Positions 11,285 through 22,900 of a DNA stretch of 64,000 bases are shown piece by piece. Numbering within the stretch: position 1 is the first letter of the stretch; each line of letters starts with the position of its first letter. The notes beneath the pieces are model-generated. The model was not told where the DNA came from, ran no database searches, and saw only the letters and a list, made by a program, of their open reading frames with translations. This DNA is from Oegoconia quadripuncta (Eukaryota > Arthropoda > Insecta > Lepidoptera > Autostichidae). Made by a program: the position numbers and the translations under genes. The DNA is taken from the NCBI GenBank assembly GCA_949316235.1, contig OX438757.1, forward strand, positions 16,307,505 to 16,371,504, read 5' to 3'.

Positions 11285-14185
11285 TTATGATTTCATTTTA
11301 AATTTATCATTGAGATATTCATTTACACTGTAATAGCGTTTGTCCAGAAGCCATTCGTAGAGTTTATGTTTAAATTGATTTAATGGTAATGTTTTAAAAA
11401 TGTCAGGTAGATTATTAAATATTTTAATTGCCATACAGAATGAATTTTTCTTATAGATGTCAAACCTAACTAAAGGGTAAATAAGTCTATTTTTGTGTCT
11501 GGTTTTCCTTTGTAATACATCGCCATGTTTTTCAAAATATGCAGGGTGCTCTCGAACAAATGTACAAATTTGTCTTATGTACATGCATGGCAAAGGTAGT
11601 ATTTTTAATGCCTTAAATAGGGGTTTACAAGAATCTAAGAAGTGTACTCGACTTAAGGCTCTTATACACTTTTTTTGGACAATAAATGCTCTATTTATGT
11701 CTACAGAGTTTCCCCATAACATTAGACCATAATTTAATACAGATGACACATAGCCGTGGTACGCCATTAACGCTACATCTGTACCACAAGTGTTACTAAG
11801 GCGACTGAGGGCATAGACAAATTTATCTAGCCGATCACATATATTGTCTATGTGAAACTTCCAACTACAGAATTTGTCGACATGTATTCCTAAAAACTTA
11901 GTTGTATCTATTTCATCAATTTTATTACCATTATAATTAATATTAAGGAGTATGTCTTTTGATCTATATGTCCTAAATTGCATAAGTTTCGTTTTGTTTA
12001 TATTAATTGTCAAATTATTAGCACTAAGCCAGTCCATTACTAATTTCATTTCGTCATTTATAGCCTTGTTTAAATTATGTAAGTTGTCAGATTTTAAAAG
12101 TATTGTTGTGTCATCGGCAAACATTATGTACTTATGACCTGATTTGTTTGGCATATCATTGATGTACAAAAGGAATAAAACAGGCCCTAGAATACTGCCC
12201 TGGGGTACGCCACAGTCGTTTAGCTTATATTCGGACCTATACGCTTTTAGTTCCGAATTTACCACAGCCTGGATCTCCGTGCACTGCATTCGACCTTCTA
12301 AATAGCTCTTGAACCATTTATTGGCGATTCCTCTGACTCCGTAGCGTTCCAGTTTTTGTAATAATGTCTGATGTGCTACATGGTCAAATGCTTTGCTCAT
12401 ATCTAGATAAATCGCAGCTATATTTTTTTTGTTATTTACAGAATCTGTTATAATTTTTATAAGATTGAAACACGCTAATGTAGTTGAAGAATTTTTTCGG
12501 AAGCCATATTGTTCATCTTTAAGAATTTTGTTTTTATCTATAAAACTGAGCAATCTCTCCAACATCGCTTTCTCAAAAATCTTTGATAACACCGGGGTAA
12601 GAGTAATCGGACGGTAATTATTTAGTACAGTTCTTTGGTTATTTTTTGACAGCGGCTTAACTATCGATTTTTTAAACAAGCTAGGATAATAACCCTGTTC
12701 GAACGACAGATTAACAATATGGGCCAGTGGTTTACATATAGCTGATGTACAGAATTTAATTATTTTTGTATTAATGTCATCATAACCAACTGCATTGGTA
12801 CTCTTCAGTGACATTATAATTTTGCATAATTCCTTTTCATCTGTAGGATTCAAAAACATTGTATTCGAAGACGATGGAAACGAGTTAGAGTCAGGGTGGG
12901 TATTCTTAACAATATTATTATTTGTGGCATCTATAAAAAACTCATTGAATAATTTTGCTATATCCTTAGGGTCAGTATATTTGATACCATTTCTTTCTAT
13001 CAAGTCTATATTTTTCATTCCAACATAATTTTTTGGTTTATTTATAATGTTCCATGTGGCTTTACATTTATTTTGTGATTGCTTAATGGATTTTTTATTT
13101 TGAATTCGGTGTGCTGTATATAGACATTTGCGTAGAATTTTATTATATTTTAAATAATGCAATTTATTAATAATTTTATTTTGATTATTAGATATATATT
13201 TTAGGTATAGTTGCCTTTTTATACTACAGGACTTTCGTAACCCCTTTGTCATCCAGGGCAGTCCATTTATTTTATTATTTATTTTCCTTCGGATTTTAGG
13301 ATAACAAATGTCATGAAATAATTTTATGATTTCACAAAAAATTTCTAAAGATTTTTCCGCATTTTTTTCACTAGTCACTTCACTAAAGGTTAGGGATGTT
13401 AAACAACGTTTGAACTTTAACATGTACTCCTGTCTATAGTCATGCCTTTCTACGATATACTGAGGCTTTTTAGAGATGTTACCTTTAAATTGGAAAGTCA
13501 ACATTTGCGCTGTTTCGTGGTCTGACAGAGCTAACGGAAGCACCTCCTGAGAAATACCTCTAATATTGCTAGCCATTTGATCCAAGCACGAGTTCTTTCG
13601 AGTTGGTGTATTGATATGCGGCGTAAGATTATAATTTTTCAGTATACCCAAAAGAATTGCAGTATTTTTATTTATAATCATAAAGTTAAAATTCCAGTCA
13701 CCACATAAAATAATCTTATATTTTTTCTTTTTCTTAGATAAGTAATACAGCAACGATTCCAGCTTTTGCAAGAACATTTTTTCATATTGGTATTTTGGAA
13801 CTCTGTATATACATATAAGTATTGTTTTTATGGCTACTATTTCAACACCGCAACATTCAAAAGCATATTGTGTGCAGAAGTCCTTGCAGATATCTAACCT
13901 TTTGTACTCATATTTCTTTTTTAATAAGATACAAGATCCTCCTCGTTTTTCATTATTGCGCATGAAGGAGCTCACAAGTTTAAACTTATTTAAAATTAAG
14001 TTTGATTCATTACCCTTTTTAATAAATGTCTCTGTAAAGCATAGAGCAGATATATGTTTTCCTTGATCTTCCAATTCGCCCAGCGTAATTTCAATAATAT
14101 CTATTTTATTTAGAACACCCTGTATATTCTGATGTAAAACAGTGAAATAGTTTCTATATTTATTGACGAAAAAGCTCTGTATTAC
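11285..14185 (-). CDS. LINE-K ORF2: endonuclease and reverse transcriptase
   Basis: The frame is open for 966 residues. The N-terminal part is an APE-type endonuclease: HQNIQG, then FTETF, GDWNFN and a C-terminal SDH. The RT domain follows with NYRPITL, AIYLDMSKAFD, GVPQGSILGP and the catalytic FADD. The C-terminal tail ends with the common KLYEWLLDKRYYS motif. No ATG precedes the endonuclease HQNIQG motif; the frame begins at 14185, just upstream of the ORF1 stop at 14160-14162. Translation coupling, frameshifting or non-AUG initiation is therefore likely. It nicks target DNA and copies the element RNA. Confidence 0.93.
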   Translation of the reverse strand, partial: VIQSFFVNKYRNYFTVLHQNIQGVLNKIDIIEITLGELEDQGKHISALCFTETFIKKGNESNLILNKFKLVSSFMRNNEKRGGSCILLKKKYEYKRLDICKDFCTQYAFECCGVEIVAIKTILICIYRVPKYQYEKMFLQKLESLLYYLSKKKKKYKIILCGDWNFNFMIINKNTAILLGILKNYNLTPHINTPTRKNSCLDQMASNIRGISQEVLPLALSDHETAQMLTFQFKGNISKKPQYIVERHDYRQEYMLKFKRCLTSLTFSEVTSEKNAEKSLEIFCEIIKLFHDICYPKIRRKINNKINGLPWMTKGLRKSCSIKRQLYLKYISNNQNKIINKLHYLKYNKILRKCLYTAHRIQNKKSIKQSQNKCKATWNIINKPKNYVGMKNIDLIERNGIKYTDPKDIAKLFNEFFIDATNNNIVKNTHPDSNSFPSSSNTMFLNPTDEKELCKIIMSLKSTNAVGYDDINTKIIKFCTSAICKPLAHIVNLSFEQGYYPSLFKKSIVKPLSKNNQRTVLNNYRPITLTPVLSKIFEKAMLERLLSFIDKNKILKDEQYGFRKNSSTTLACFNLIKIITDSVNNKKNIAAIYLDMSKAFDHVAHQTLLQKLERYGVRGIANKWFKSYLEGRMQCTEIQAVVNSELKAYRSEYKLNDCGVPQGSILGPVLFLLYINDMPNKSGHKYIMFADDTTILLKSDNLHNLNKAINDEMKLVMDWLSANNLTININKTKLMQFRTYRSKDILLNINYNGNKIDEIDTTKFLGIHVDKFCSWKFHIDNICDRLDKFVYALSRLSNTCGTDVALMAYHGYVSSVLNYGLMLWGNSVDINRAFIVQKKCIRALSRVHFLDSCKPLFKALKILPLPCMYIRQICTFVREHPAYFEKHGDVLQRKTRHKNRLIYPLVRFDIYKKNSFCMAIKIFNNLPDIFKTLPLNQFKHKLYEWLLDKRYYSVNEYLNDKFKMKS

Positions 14186-15029
14186 TTAATTCTTTTGAGC
14201 GAACTTGGTCAGTACTTTTCGGTGTAACTACAGAAAAGTAATATGGTATGGTCCCTTTTTTTGGTTTACATGTCTTGTTACTATATTTATCCGGTAAAAA
14301 GCCTGTGGAAACCAAAGCTTTCTTTGATGTCAAAAATTGGGCTTTGTAAGCACAGTAGTCTATAAAGATATTAATTTTGTTGCAAACGTTATAAAGATAA
14401 TTATAATGATTTAAACAATATTCAATGTCAATATAATTACAGTTGTCAAAGGAATTAGCAAGCAATTTAAAGTTATTATTTATCATTTTCTCATTTAAAT
14501 GTCTATTATAATTAACGGGTAACAGTAGTACATTTGTATTTTGTAGCATGTTAATAGTCACACTCAAGTTACAAAATAATTTATACGGGTTTACATCGTT
14601 GTTCCCGGTACAAATAATTATATAATCATTTTTATCTGTACAATCCTTAATACTATTACAATAACTTAGTACTTCCGACGAAGGAGCATCAGGTTTTATG
14701 AAAGCAAACATTTGGTATTGATCATTCCATTTATTAAGTCTTGATTTTATCAACTTAATCGATAGGCCTGATGCTTGTTCATCACCAAGTACCATAATTT
14801 TATGCTTAGATTTAGTATCCGTGGCGCCATCTGTTGAGTTAGTTTGACAACTCCCGGATTGGTCCAATGTCTTTTGTTCAATCTCCATGTCACCATCTCT
14901 CTGAATTTCTGCCGATAAAACCGGCTCTCCATTGTGGTGAACGATCGCTTCAGTTGCAACAATGTTTGGGTCTTTACTTATGAAATTGGAGTTTTTCACC
15001 AATCCTGTGATTTTCAAAACTACATCCAA
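14160..15029 (-). CDS. LINE-K ORF1, SGNH-like protein with a MITE-derived N-terminus
   Basis: It is 289 residues from the first ATG. Residues 1 to about 22 are encoded by the end of the adjoining MITE (14966-15029), so the true LINE-derived part is about 268 residues and is 5' truncated. The central part reads like an SGNH/GDSL esterase fold: IMVLGDEQASGL at block I, where the nucleophile Ser of GDS is Glu, and TGNNDV at block III. The usual DxxH catalytic His is not evident. Esterase-like ORF1 proteins occur in CR1-type LINEs, where their role is unclear; this copy is probably not catalytic. Confidence 0.7.
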   Translation of the reverse strand: MDVVLKITGLVKNSNFISKDPNIVATEAIVHHNGEPVLSAEIQRDGDMEIEQKTLDQSGSCQTNSTDGATDTKSKHKIMVLGDEQASGLSIKLIKSRLNKWNDQYQMFAFIKPDAPSSEVLSYCNSIKDCTDKNDYIIICTGNNDVNPYKLFCNLSVTINMLQNTNVLLLPVNYNRHLNEKMINNNFKLLANSFDNCNYIDIEYCLNHYNYLYNVCNKINIFIDYCAYKAQFLTSKKALVSTGFLPDKYSNKTCKPKKGTIPYYFSVVTPKSTDQVRSKELSNTELFRQ

Positions 15030-15383
15030 ATTTGTTTATTTGGAAAATGGAATATTATTTCAAGGTTTCACATGAAATATTTTTTAATTTCTGGGCTTTA
15101 GCCCTTTATGTGATTTATTACATAATAAAAAAAACTTGAACAGAGCTCTTTTCATGTGCTTCCCATAATCATTTCTTAGATTCGGTGAAACTTTTATAAA
15201 GCGGTTACTTTTAAAAATTAACGCTGCCTATACTTAACTTAATGTTATCCGATAATACACACAAAGTTTAGCTAAATTTGGATTTGCCGTTCCCAAAAAA
15301 AAAAATCAAAAATGTTTGTATGGAGAAAACAGTCTTAATGAAATTCTACATACAAAACGCCAACTTCATAGGTAAGGACCTAA
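14966..15383 (-). mobile_element. Mariner-like MITE abutting LINE-K
   Basis: Same family as 8571-8964 with both inverted ends (TTGGGTCTTTACTTATGAAA and TTCATAGGTAAGGACC). It lies precisely between LINE-K and the resumed repeat Y. Confidence 0.8.
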
Positions 15384-15410
15384 TAATAGAACTATCTGGC
15401 ACGTCTTACT

Positions 15411-16035
15411 TCGGTATAAAAGTTAGTTATTGATTAGTGAGTTGCCCGATTACTTTAAGGAATCAGTGTAGGTACTGTTTGATTTTAGTCTTTTATTTTA
15501 CAAATAATGTTATTTTATTTTATTACGCAAGCAAAGTCACAAGTATTTCATAGTATAATTTATTTACTGAAATGTGCTGAAACAGGTATATGCCGAAAAC
15601 GGAATACATTCAAACCGGCATATGCCGAAACAAGAATTATGTCCCATCAGGAATACGACGAAAATGGACAGACTCATACAGTCACACATCAAGCGCTATA
15701 GATCTATTCGAACACTTTCGAAATTTTTATAAAGCTGATGGAATAGAATATTAGTATAAAATTCTTATATAGAAACAAGAATTTAGTACTTCTTTACAAA
15801 TTTAAATACAATGTCAATCGCTTGATTGGGAGGAAGGATATTAGGAACTTCTCTTATCTTAAGTTCGCTATGAGATCAGGATATTCGAAATTCCTGCTCA
15901 CAGCATGTATCCAATGTCAGTTCGACCTATTGGGGATCTTTGCGATACGCCTGCTATCGCTGCTTCATACGACTGCCAAGTTATTGACTCCAAATGAAAG
16001 AGCATGTTGTCATCAGGTTCGAACCCTTTTCAGCT
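15411..16035. other. Intergenic, nothing recognised
   Basis: No repeat family, exon or RNA gene was recognised. Short open frames here have no family signature. Confidence 0.4.
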
Positions 16036-16330
16036 GTTTCAGACGCTGTCTCCCAATTTGGGAGGTCCGGGTCGATTTCCAGGCAGGCCATGTACCAATG
16101 AGTTTTTAATTATAATTTCATTACTTATGTGAATATATCCGACTGCTCCTGAACGGCGAAGGAAAACATAGTGAGGAAACCTGCATGCTTAAGAAATAAA
16201 AATTATAAAAAGGAATGTGAAGTCCCCAACCCGCATTAGGTCAGCGTGGTGGTCTACGGCCCATACTCCCTCATATACGAGGGAAGGCCTATATCCCTGC
16301 AGTGGGATGTTTACGGGCTGATAATGATGA
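16036..16330 (+). mobile_element. SINE D
   Basis: Body motifs CAGGCAGGCCATGTACCAAT, CGTGAGGAAACCTGCATGC-like and CCCTGCAGTGGGATGTTTA mark this family. Copies occur at 45190-45362, 49365-49665 and split at 57742-58468. The head here is decayed. Confidence 0.7.
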
Positions 16331-16339
16331 TTCGATTAC

Positions 16340-16850
16340 TCCTGACTAATAAACTCAAAATGGAATTGAAGAAGTGGCTTCTCCAATACACATGCTTTTC
16401 AATTAAAGAATTTTTGGATCATAAGGTAGAAATATAAATAGATACTAATGAATTTAACTATTTAATTCCTAAATTTAATAATGTATATGGCATGAGAATA
16501 TGGGATCATATTTTACTAGATATTTTAAATAGTATTCCTGGTGAACTATATTCACATAACGTAAAACAATGTAAAAATGCATTAAAGAAGTACTTTATAG
16601 ATGGAAATATGTAGGATGTGCCTTTTCAACAAATTTTATTTCGATAGCGAGACACATGTCTACTTGCTTTCGTATGTCATCTTATGTATGTATGTAGATA
16701 TTTTAAGTTGTCTTTTGTAATAATTAATAACGCGGCGGGTCAGTGGCCTCATTCGCACTACACACAAACCTTTACAGGTTTTCGAAGGCGTCTTATAGTG
16801 AAGATTGTTCAAATAATGTTCTATGGATAAATAAATAAATAAAAAAAAAA
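16340..16850 (+). mobile_element. LINE-I RT C-terminal remnant and 3' UTR
   Basis: Plus-strand coding fragments (NNVYGMRIWDHILLDILN and [11 protein letters not shown]) match the protein end at 48266-48757. The 3' UTR runs to an A-rich tail near 16850. A premature stop breaks the frame. A second piece is at 27030-27335. Confidence 0.75.
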
Positions 16851-17384
16851 CTGACTTGAATTATGTAATGTATTGGATATTATGAATTTAATAGTAATTA
16901 ATATTATGGATTTGAATTATGCAAATGAATTTAAATAAATAAATACAAAAAATTGCATTTGCATTATTTCTACTTAGGTACATACTTCTTCTCCCATGCC
17001 CATCTGTAGGCAGATATAGATTTTAGTCTGTCTGATTAATTTATGTTACTAATTCTATGTAAGTGTGCACTAAGCGCTGTGTAGCAAATCGAGCCTCACC
17101 GGAATGATGAGATTGACATATGCCTCTATCATAATATAGATATAATTATTAATACTGACTGATAGTATATGTGTCCTGGCATCGGGAAGTGATGAATCCA
17201 TCGCCCGCTAGTGGTCGTGTATACCACTAGTGCAGTGAGTCAACCGAAAAATGGTGGTCATCCATCAATCAATGCTAATACAGGATGGGCAGCAGCATCC
17301 TGTAATGAAACTCCGACCTACTGCTATCGCCAAACCGCCTGCCAAGCGTGGCGATTATGGCAACTACCGCCCAAATATATATAT
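16851..17384. other. Intergenic, nothing recognised
   Basis: No coding, RNA or repeat signature was recognised except vague similarity to LINE ends near 17211-17360. Confidence 0.35.
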
Positions 17385-17664
17385 TTTTTGTCTTTGCACA
17401 AACACACAGCGCCATCTAGGTCCACAGTAAGCATCTAGGCTTGTGTTATGGATACTAGATGGTTGATAAACTACACAAATACATTTTTCTTTTGTAAATA
17501 AATACATGTATAAATGAAAAACATCCATAACTCGGGAACACATGTCTGTATTCATCATACAAATATATACCCCTCGGATTCGAACTCGCGACCATTTGTT
17601 ACAGTTTTTTTATTGTATTTGTATTGTGTTACAGTTTTCTAACCACCACACCAAACAGGTCGTC
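17385..17664 (-). mobile_element. SINE A
   Basis: Complete minus-strand copy. A short duplication (GTTACAGTTTT twice, 17597-17640) sits between box B and box A and would weaken the Pol III promoter. Confidence 0.8.
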
Positions 17665-17679
17665 CAACCAAATTATACG

Positions 17680-17875
17680 GACAGAACAAATTGTGGTATA
17701 GCCCCCAGTCCCCGGCGGCGGCCCGCTATTCCTGGTTACCATAGTAGCGGCCATGGTAACGGCAGGGCAGAATCTCCTGCAAAAACAAAGATGCGAGCAG
17801 CGCAGGATCGATCGTTATGGAGATCCTTGGCGGAGACCTTTGTCCAGCAGTGGACGTCTTTCGGCTGATATGATG
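17680..17875 (+). mobile_element. LINE-G RT C-terminal remnant
   Basis: The plus strand reads AAQDRSLWRSLAETFVQQWT, the hallmark end of an abundant insect LINE RT (RSLWRSLGEAYVQQWTS type). Only the C-terminus remains. Confidence 0.75.
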
Positions 17876-18064
17876 ATGTTGATGTTATGTGTACCCACTA
17901 TTTGATGGGTGTGTAGATACTACTGACAAGTTTTGTTAAGAATGCAGGGAAAACCCCTAATTCTTTTATCATCTGGGTAAAAGAACGGATTTTTTATCCT
18001 TCTATCTGTCAGGCCCGTGTATCGGCCTTGATACACGGACTGACACAGCGGGTTCTACCCATGC

Positions 18065-18520
18065 TGAGTGCATGATGCACCATTTCGTTGGCTTGATATG
18101 AACGGATTTGGATGAAATTTGGTATATAATAATAAATAAATATCCTTAGATATATACACAACGCCATATAGGTAGAATATACCCTAGGGTTGCTTTTTTT
18201 TATGATTGACTGGATTCGCGTTTGACCACAATCTCACCGTATGTGTGGAAAGCGACGATGTGGTCGAAGATGAAGCACGCGATCCCAGTATATGCTTATT
18301 TACTCTGCTCTTGAAGATCCCAAGGTTGTAGGATTCAGGACAGACTGATGCCGGAAGGGAATTACATGCCTTGACTGTGCGGATGATGAATGAAAAATCG
18401 AACTTCTTAGTGCGAATGTTCGGTATATATACGGGTGGATTAGTTCCCGCGGGATACACAAATTTCCACGATAAAGTTATTCCACGCAGGCGAAGCCACG
18501 GGCGGAAAGCTAGTTATAAA
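18065..18520 (-). mobile_element. Helitron-like repeat split by LINE-M
   Basis: Outer blocks 18065-18185 and 18455-18520 match the repeat at 283-505. The middle 18186-18454 is a minus-strand LINE RT end carrying SYNLGIFKSRVNKHILG. A SINE A tail fragment appears at 18127-18175. Confidence 0.65.
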
Positions 18521-18730
18521 TAATACATAAATAGCTTTGATAACTGTTATGTCCAAAAATTACGACTATAAAAAAAATGTCCGTTCTTAATACTTAATAA
18601 ATTGAAATTCTCGATAATAACACCCAAATGCTAATGTTTGGGATATCTCTGACCACCCCATTTGGGATAACGGTCATGACATTACATTTATGTATACCGG
18701 ATGAGTTTTTTTACCGTTAGGAAAAACAAT

Positions 18731-19041
18731 AGGGCATATTAGGTAAGTGAAATAGAAAATATTGGCATAGGTAGTTTAATTTCTTTTTTCCAAAACCGTC
18801 ATCGAATAAGGCGTAATGTCATTTGACGGTCACATTTGTAGCCTATTCCTCAAAATTACATCATTAAATTAAATTATTTTCAAACTCTTGTACAAAAAAT
18901 TAGTTCCTAATAAATTGCCCATGATAGGTACTCTACGAATCCCACCAGTCGTATCAAACCAAACGCGTGCTTCGATGATGGTTTTGAAAAAAAAAAACTA
19001 CCTATGACAATAATTTCTAGTTCACTTACCTAATGTGCCCA
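18731..19041. mobile_element. MITE with GGGCATATTAGGTAAGTG ends
   Basis: The left end GGGCATATTAGGTAAGTG and the right end CACTTACCTAATGTGCCC are inverted copies extended by ACTACCTATG on both sides. It is 311 bp and non-coding. A left-end relative is at 27925-27985. Confidence 0.75.
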
Positions 19042-19210
19042 CCAACTATCTATGGATTTGCACGTTTCAACGGCGATGGGTTCACCCCCTGTCACGTGTG
19101 TATTTCTGTATATTTCATAAGGTGAACCGTGGATGTTGTTTCAATCATTTTTTATTATTTAGAACAGCCAAACACTATTGTTTGGAATATCTCTTACCAT
19201 CCCATTTTGG

Positions 19211-19350
19211 ATATGTTTGTCAGAGATAAGATAGCCAGTCTCCCAAATAAGATGGGGTTTCCGGCTCAGTACGCTACCACCTTCGGCCTCATCTTCACTT
19301 AATATCAGGTGTGATCGAGGTCAAGTGCTAACCCGTTGTGCACAAAAAAA
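19211..19350 (+). mobile_element. SINE C fragment
   Basis: The 3' half of SINE C from CAGAGATAAGATAGCCAGTC to the A-rich tail; it follows repeat N at 19048-19210. Confidence 0.7.
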
Positions 19351-19543
19351 ACATGTCATGACGTTATGTACGTTATGTACATACGTAGGTAATATGCCCT
19401 ATTTTTTCCTTAAGGTAATAAAACTTATAAGCAGTATCCTGGAACGGCCACTTAAATACCCCTCTCACCCCGCACTTTATTGCCCTTGGATACCGGAGAG
19501 TAGACGAACTATAAGGTGAAGGTGCTTATCCTTGTCAAGTTAA

Positions 19544-19722
19544 ATCTGCGGCCAAACAGCAATGTTAATAGCATTGTTGTGTTCCAGTTGTCAGAGATGA
19601 GATAGCCAGTCCCCCAAATGTGTTGGGGTTTTCGGGTCAGTAAGCTTCCACCTTCGACCTCATCTTCAATTTACATCAGGTGTGATTGACGTCAAGTAAG
19701 AACCCTTCGTACATAAAAAAAA
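19544..19722 (+). mobile_element. SINE C fragment
   Basis: The 3' half of SINE C ending in an A-rich tail about 50 bases past the stop codon of the TXNDC-like gene. It could therefore lie in that gene's 3' UTR. Confidence 0.75.
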
Positions 19723-19773
19723 GAAGTTGTGATAGTACATTTATTATTTGCCTGTAACGATAAATAAAAACAT

Positions 19774-19966
19774 CTAATCATTGTTTTCCTCCTCAAAGTC
19801 TTCGAACTCCGGGTAATCGTCGCCGTAGTCTACGCTGAACAGGGCAGCGCTGTCGTCTTCTCCAGCCGTGGGGTCTCGGCTCACATAAAGTGGGTTAAGA
19901 TCCATTAGCTCGAGCACAGGAAGATCTTTCTTTATGGACACCATAAATGCCAGTCGCAAATCATCT
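19774..19966 (-). CDS. TXNDC-like exon 13, acidic C-terminus
   Basis: Acceptor TTTACAG and stop TAG/TAA-type at 19774. The tail is very acidic ([14 protein letters not shown]), a feature seen at the ends of axonemal NME8-type proteins. Confidence 0.85.
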
Positions 19967-22900
19967 CTGTAAACAATTTTATTAAAGCAAATCATTCATA
20001 ATGATGACCGATTGGAGTAGTCGATAGTGACCTAGTCAGCGAAACCTACGGTTGCGCGTTCGAATCCCGCGAGGGGTAAATGTTTGTGTGATGAATACGA
20101 ATATTTATTCCCGAGTCATGGATCCCAACTCATATTATAAATGGGAAAGGTTATGTGTGTGCATATATGTATGTTTGTTACCTCTTCACGCCTAAACGGC
20201 TAAGCGAATTTAGATGAAATTTGGTTAGGAGACAGATTATGACCTGGATTAACATAGAACCGATTTTAAAGTCGCGAGCAACAACTAGTGGTCATATAAA
20301 TAATTATGTATGTTTATCCGTTATCTAGCATACATAGTACAAGCTTTGCTTAGTTAGGGAGTAGATGATTTGTGTAAGTGTACGAAGTTTATTAAAAAAA
20401 AACTCGTCTCTCACAAAAAGCGAAAAGTTACCTAGTTACAATGTGATTATCTTCGTATGTATTGTATGACTATTTACATACATAGGAGTTACAGATTATC
20501 TAACAGGAATATTTTGAACAGTTTGGCGAATCTGCCTTTCAGAGGGCGGAGTGTGAGTTTTGTTTCGACTTAACTTTACTACCGCGTTCACGTTTACGTG
20601 ACGATTTGTATGGAGAAATGTGCAGCGCATCTAACGGATAGTTTGTGGTCAGATCAGCCTGAACATACAAATGTAATTTTGATAATTTTTTTCATTATTT
20701 ACATGGCAACGCAAATTTGAGATATAAGTTTTTTAAGTCTAGCAATACTTCCTTCTTCTGATAACTGGGTAGTCGTGCTCTTCGTTGTAAAATCTATAAA
20801 ATTTGAAATATTTATTAAACCTCAAATTCATAGTTTATTACGCATTTTGATTTCTACAGTTTGCAAAACGATTTTTTTCATAGGGACTTTTTTCGTAAAC
20901 GCGTTCGCGATGGTAAAGTTACAAACAAGACAAAACTCACACTTCGCACACTGGCCAATCAGGCAAGGTATTAAGTAGATAAGGTATGCGTTTTCTAAGT
21001 GTACTATCACCCTAATAGTTTTTTACTCGGGGACCTAAAATATACCTGCTGACATGGATCTGGTTCCAAGTTTATGGTTGATTAGATTACATATCAAATA
21101 TATGATAGCCAATCTCTGAAATAAGATGGGATTTCCGTGTCAATACGCTTCCACCTTCAGCCTCATCTTCACTTACTATCAGGTGTGATTGAGGTCAAGT
21201 GCATTAAAAAAATATGACACAGGTTAGGACATTTTGGAATTTGGAAAAGAAGAAAATTGTGTTTGTATTGTATTAGCCTTAGTTTTATTGGCCCAAAGTA
21301 GCAACCATGTCATATGTTCGCCACATCACCTCATGTAATATTCATTACTTACTCGTTTATAGAGAGATCCAAGGATTCATACTGATGGATTGAGTAGGCC
21401 AGGTGCTCAGCGTCGTATGGAGTTGACGCTTTAAAGACGCCCATCTGAAAATGTTATAGGTACAACAGTTTCACTTCACTCCACTTTTTGAGGGTTTATG
21501 GCTCTATCGTGTGTGACGATGATTCTGCCAAGTCGCTTTTTGCTAGAATTTTGATTGAAGTAGAATATTCCAGGGAGAGGAGAAAGTTGATGTGTTACGC
21601 AATCATGCTTTGAACCCAACTGTCATAGTTAAAATTTACACTTGGAAATTGACAGTTTTTTGAAAATACGGCAGGCATTCAGAATTTACAATAATGTAGG
21701 GTAATCTTTGAGAAGAAATTCAAAGGTTTATTCTTTTTACCCGTATGTACCTACCTTATGTTGAAATAAATGCTGTAAGTCTGAAGAATGAAGTTTGAAC
21801 CCGACTGGGAAAACTCTAGATATCGTTAAAATTGAACATTCAAAATTAGAAAAATATCAGACTTCTTTCTGACAAATGCCTTTCTCTATCTCAGGAATGC
21901 ATCATCTTCACCAAAGGAGATCGACCGTGAGACTATGGAGTGCAGTATCGCTACTTACATTTTGTGTCAAATTGAAACGTTGTGTATTTTATAGTAGTAA
22001 GTGGATACTCTCAATAAAACATTAAAGATGCAATACAAAACTTGTTATTTACTTGAAATGGACTACCGAATAACTGGATGAAATAATTAGTTAAAAATAA
22101 ACATTTGGCATTCAATTATGATCATGGAACCGGTGATGTTACCCGGTGAAGCTAGACGTTCACAGTTGTTGAATTTGTGTGGAGGTAGAATATATAAATA
22201 AAATGGGTCCACTCTGGTGGTTAACCTTATCAAACTAAAAAAAAAAAACAAACATCAAAATCGGTTACTAATTGACTTTTAAAAAGAAATACATACAGAC
22301 GAACGTCGAACCTCCTCCATTTTTGAAGTCGGTTAAAAATACATGGAACTATGGCAAGTTATTTCTTTGATTTCAAAAACAATAAACAAACACTATTAAA
22401 ACAAATAATAACTACTTAAATAGGTATTTAAAAACCCGACAGCATATTTTGTATTGTGCCGACGCCATGTTGGTTTATCATAAAATGTATCCGATGACAC
22501 TGCAGATATACGTATCAAGACGAATTTAACGACACTATGCACTTTGAGATCGGTCAAGCCGTGCATGCTACAGATGCGCCAAAGGAAAGGACATACTTAA
22601 GTACATACACGAAAGACATTACCCTCCTTTCTTGGGCAGTCGGTTAGTAGGGTTTGTTCCGTCCAGGATAAATTAGGTTTCCTTGTAAATACATCATAAA
22701 CCAAAAATATTGTTCTCACTGCACTCGCAGTCTAAATATACCTATTTAGGTATATTTAAAATAGCTTTAATTACCTAAACAGGTCGTTGTTTGGTGTAGT
22801 GGTTAGCAACTCTGACCACTATACCAAAAGGTTGCGGGTTCGTATCCCGCTAGGGACATATGTTTGTGTGATGAATACGGACATGTGTACCCGAGTTAAG

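Larger units (their letters stand above)
11041..14966 (-). mobile_element. LINE-K, nearly intact non-LTR retrotransposon
   Basis: The minus-strand element holds ORF1 (14160-14965) and ORF2 (11285-14185), a 3' UTR of about 220 bases and a heptamer tail (TGATTAC)3 at 11044-11066. The 5' end is cut exactly where a mariner-like MITE begins at 14966. Both frames lack stops, so the insertion looks young. The clade is Jockey/CR1-like by motif, not resolved further. Confidence 0.9.
10500..15425. repeat. Repeat Y, host of nested insertions
   Basis: Blocks 10500-10648, 10918-11040 and 15384-15410 line up in order with a near-continuous copy at 40005-40295 (GGTTGGAGCCTCAGCAAAAT, then CACCTAMAATTCCTATA, then CTGGCACGTC). 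The gaps are filled by a SINE A, LINE-K and a mariner-like MITE. Confidence 0.7.

Noticed and set aside
11493..14066. Plus-strand frames across LINE-K
   Set aside because: Shadows of the minus-strand ORF2 with no domain content.
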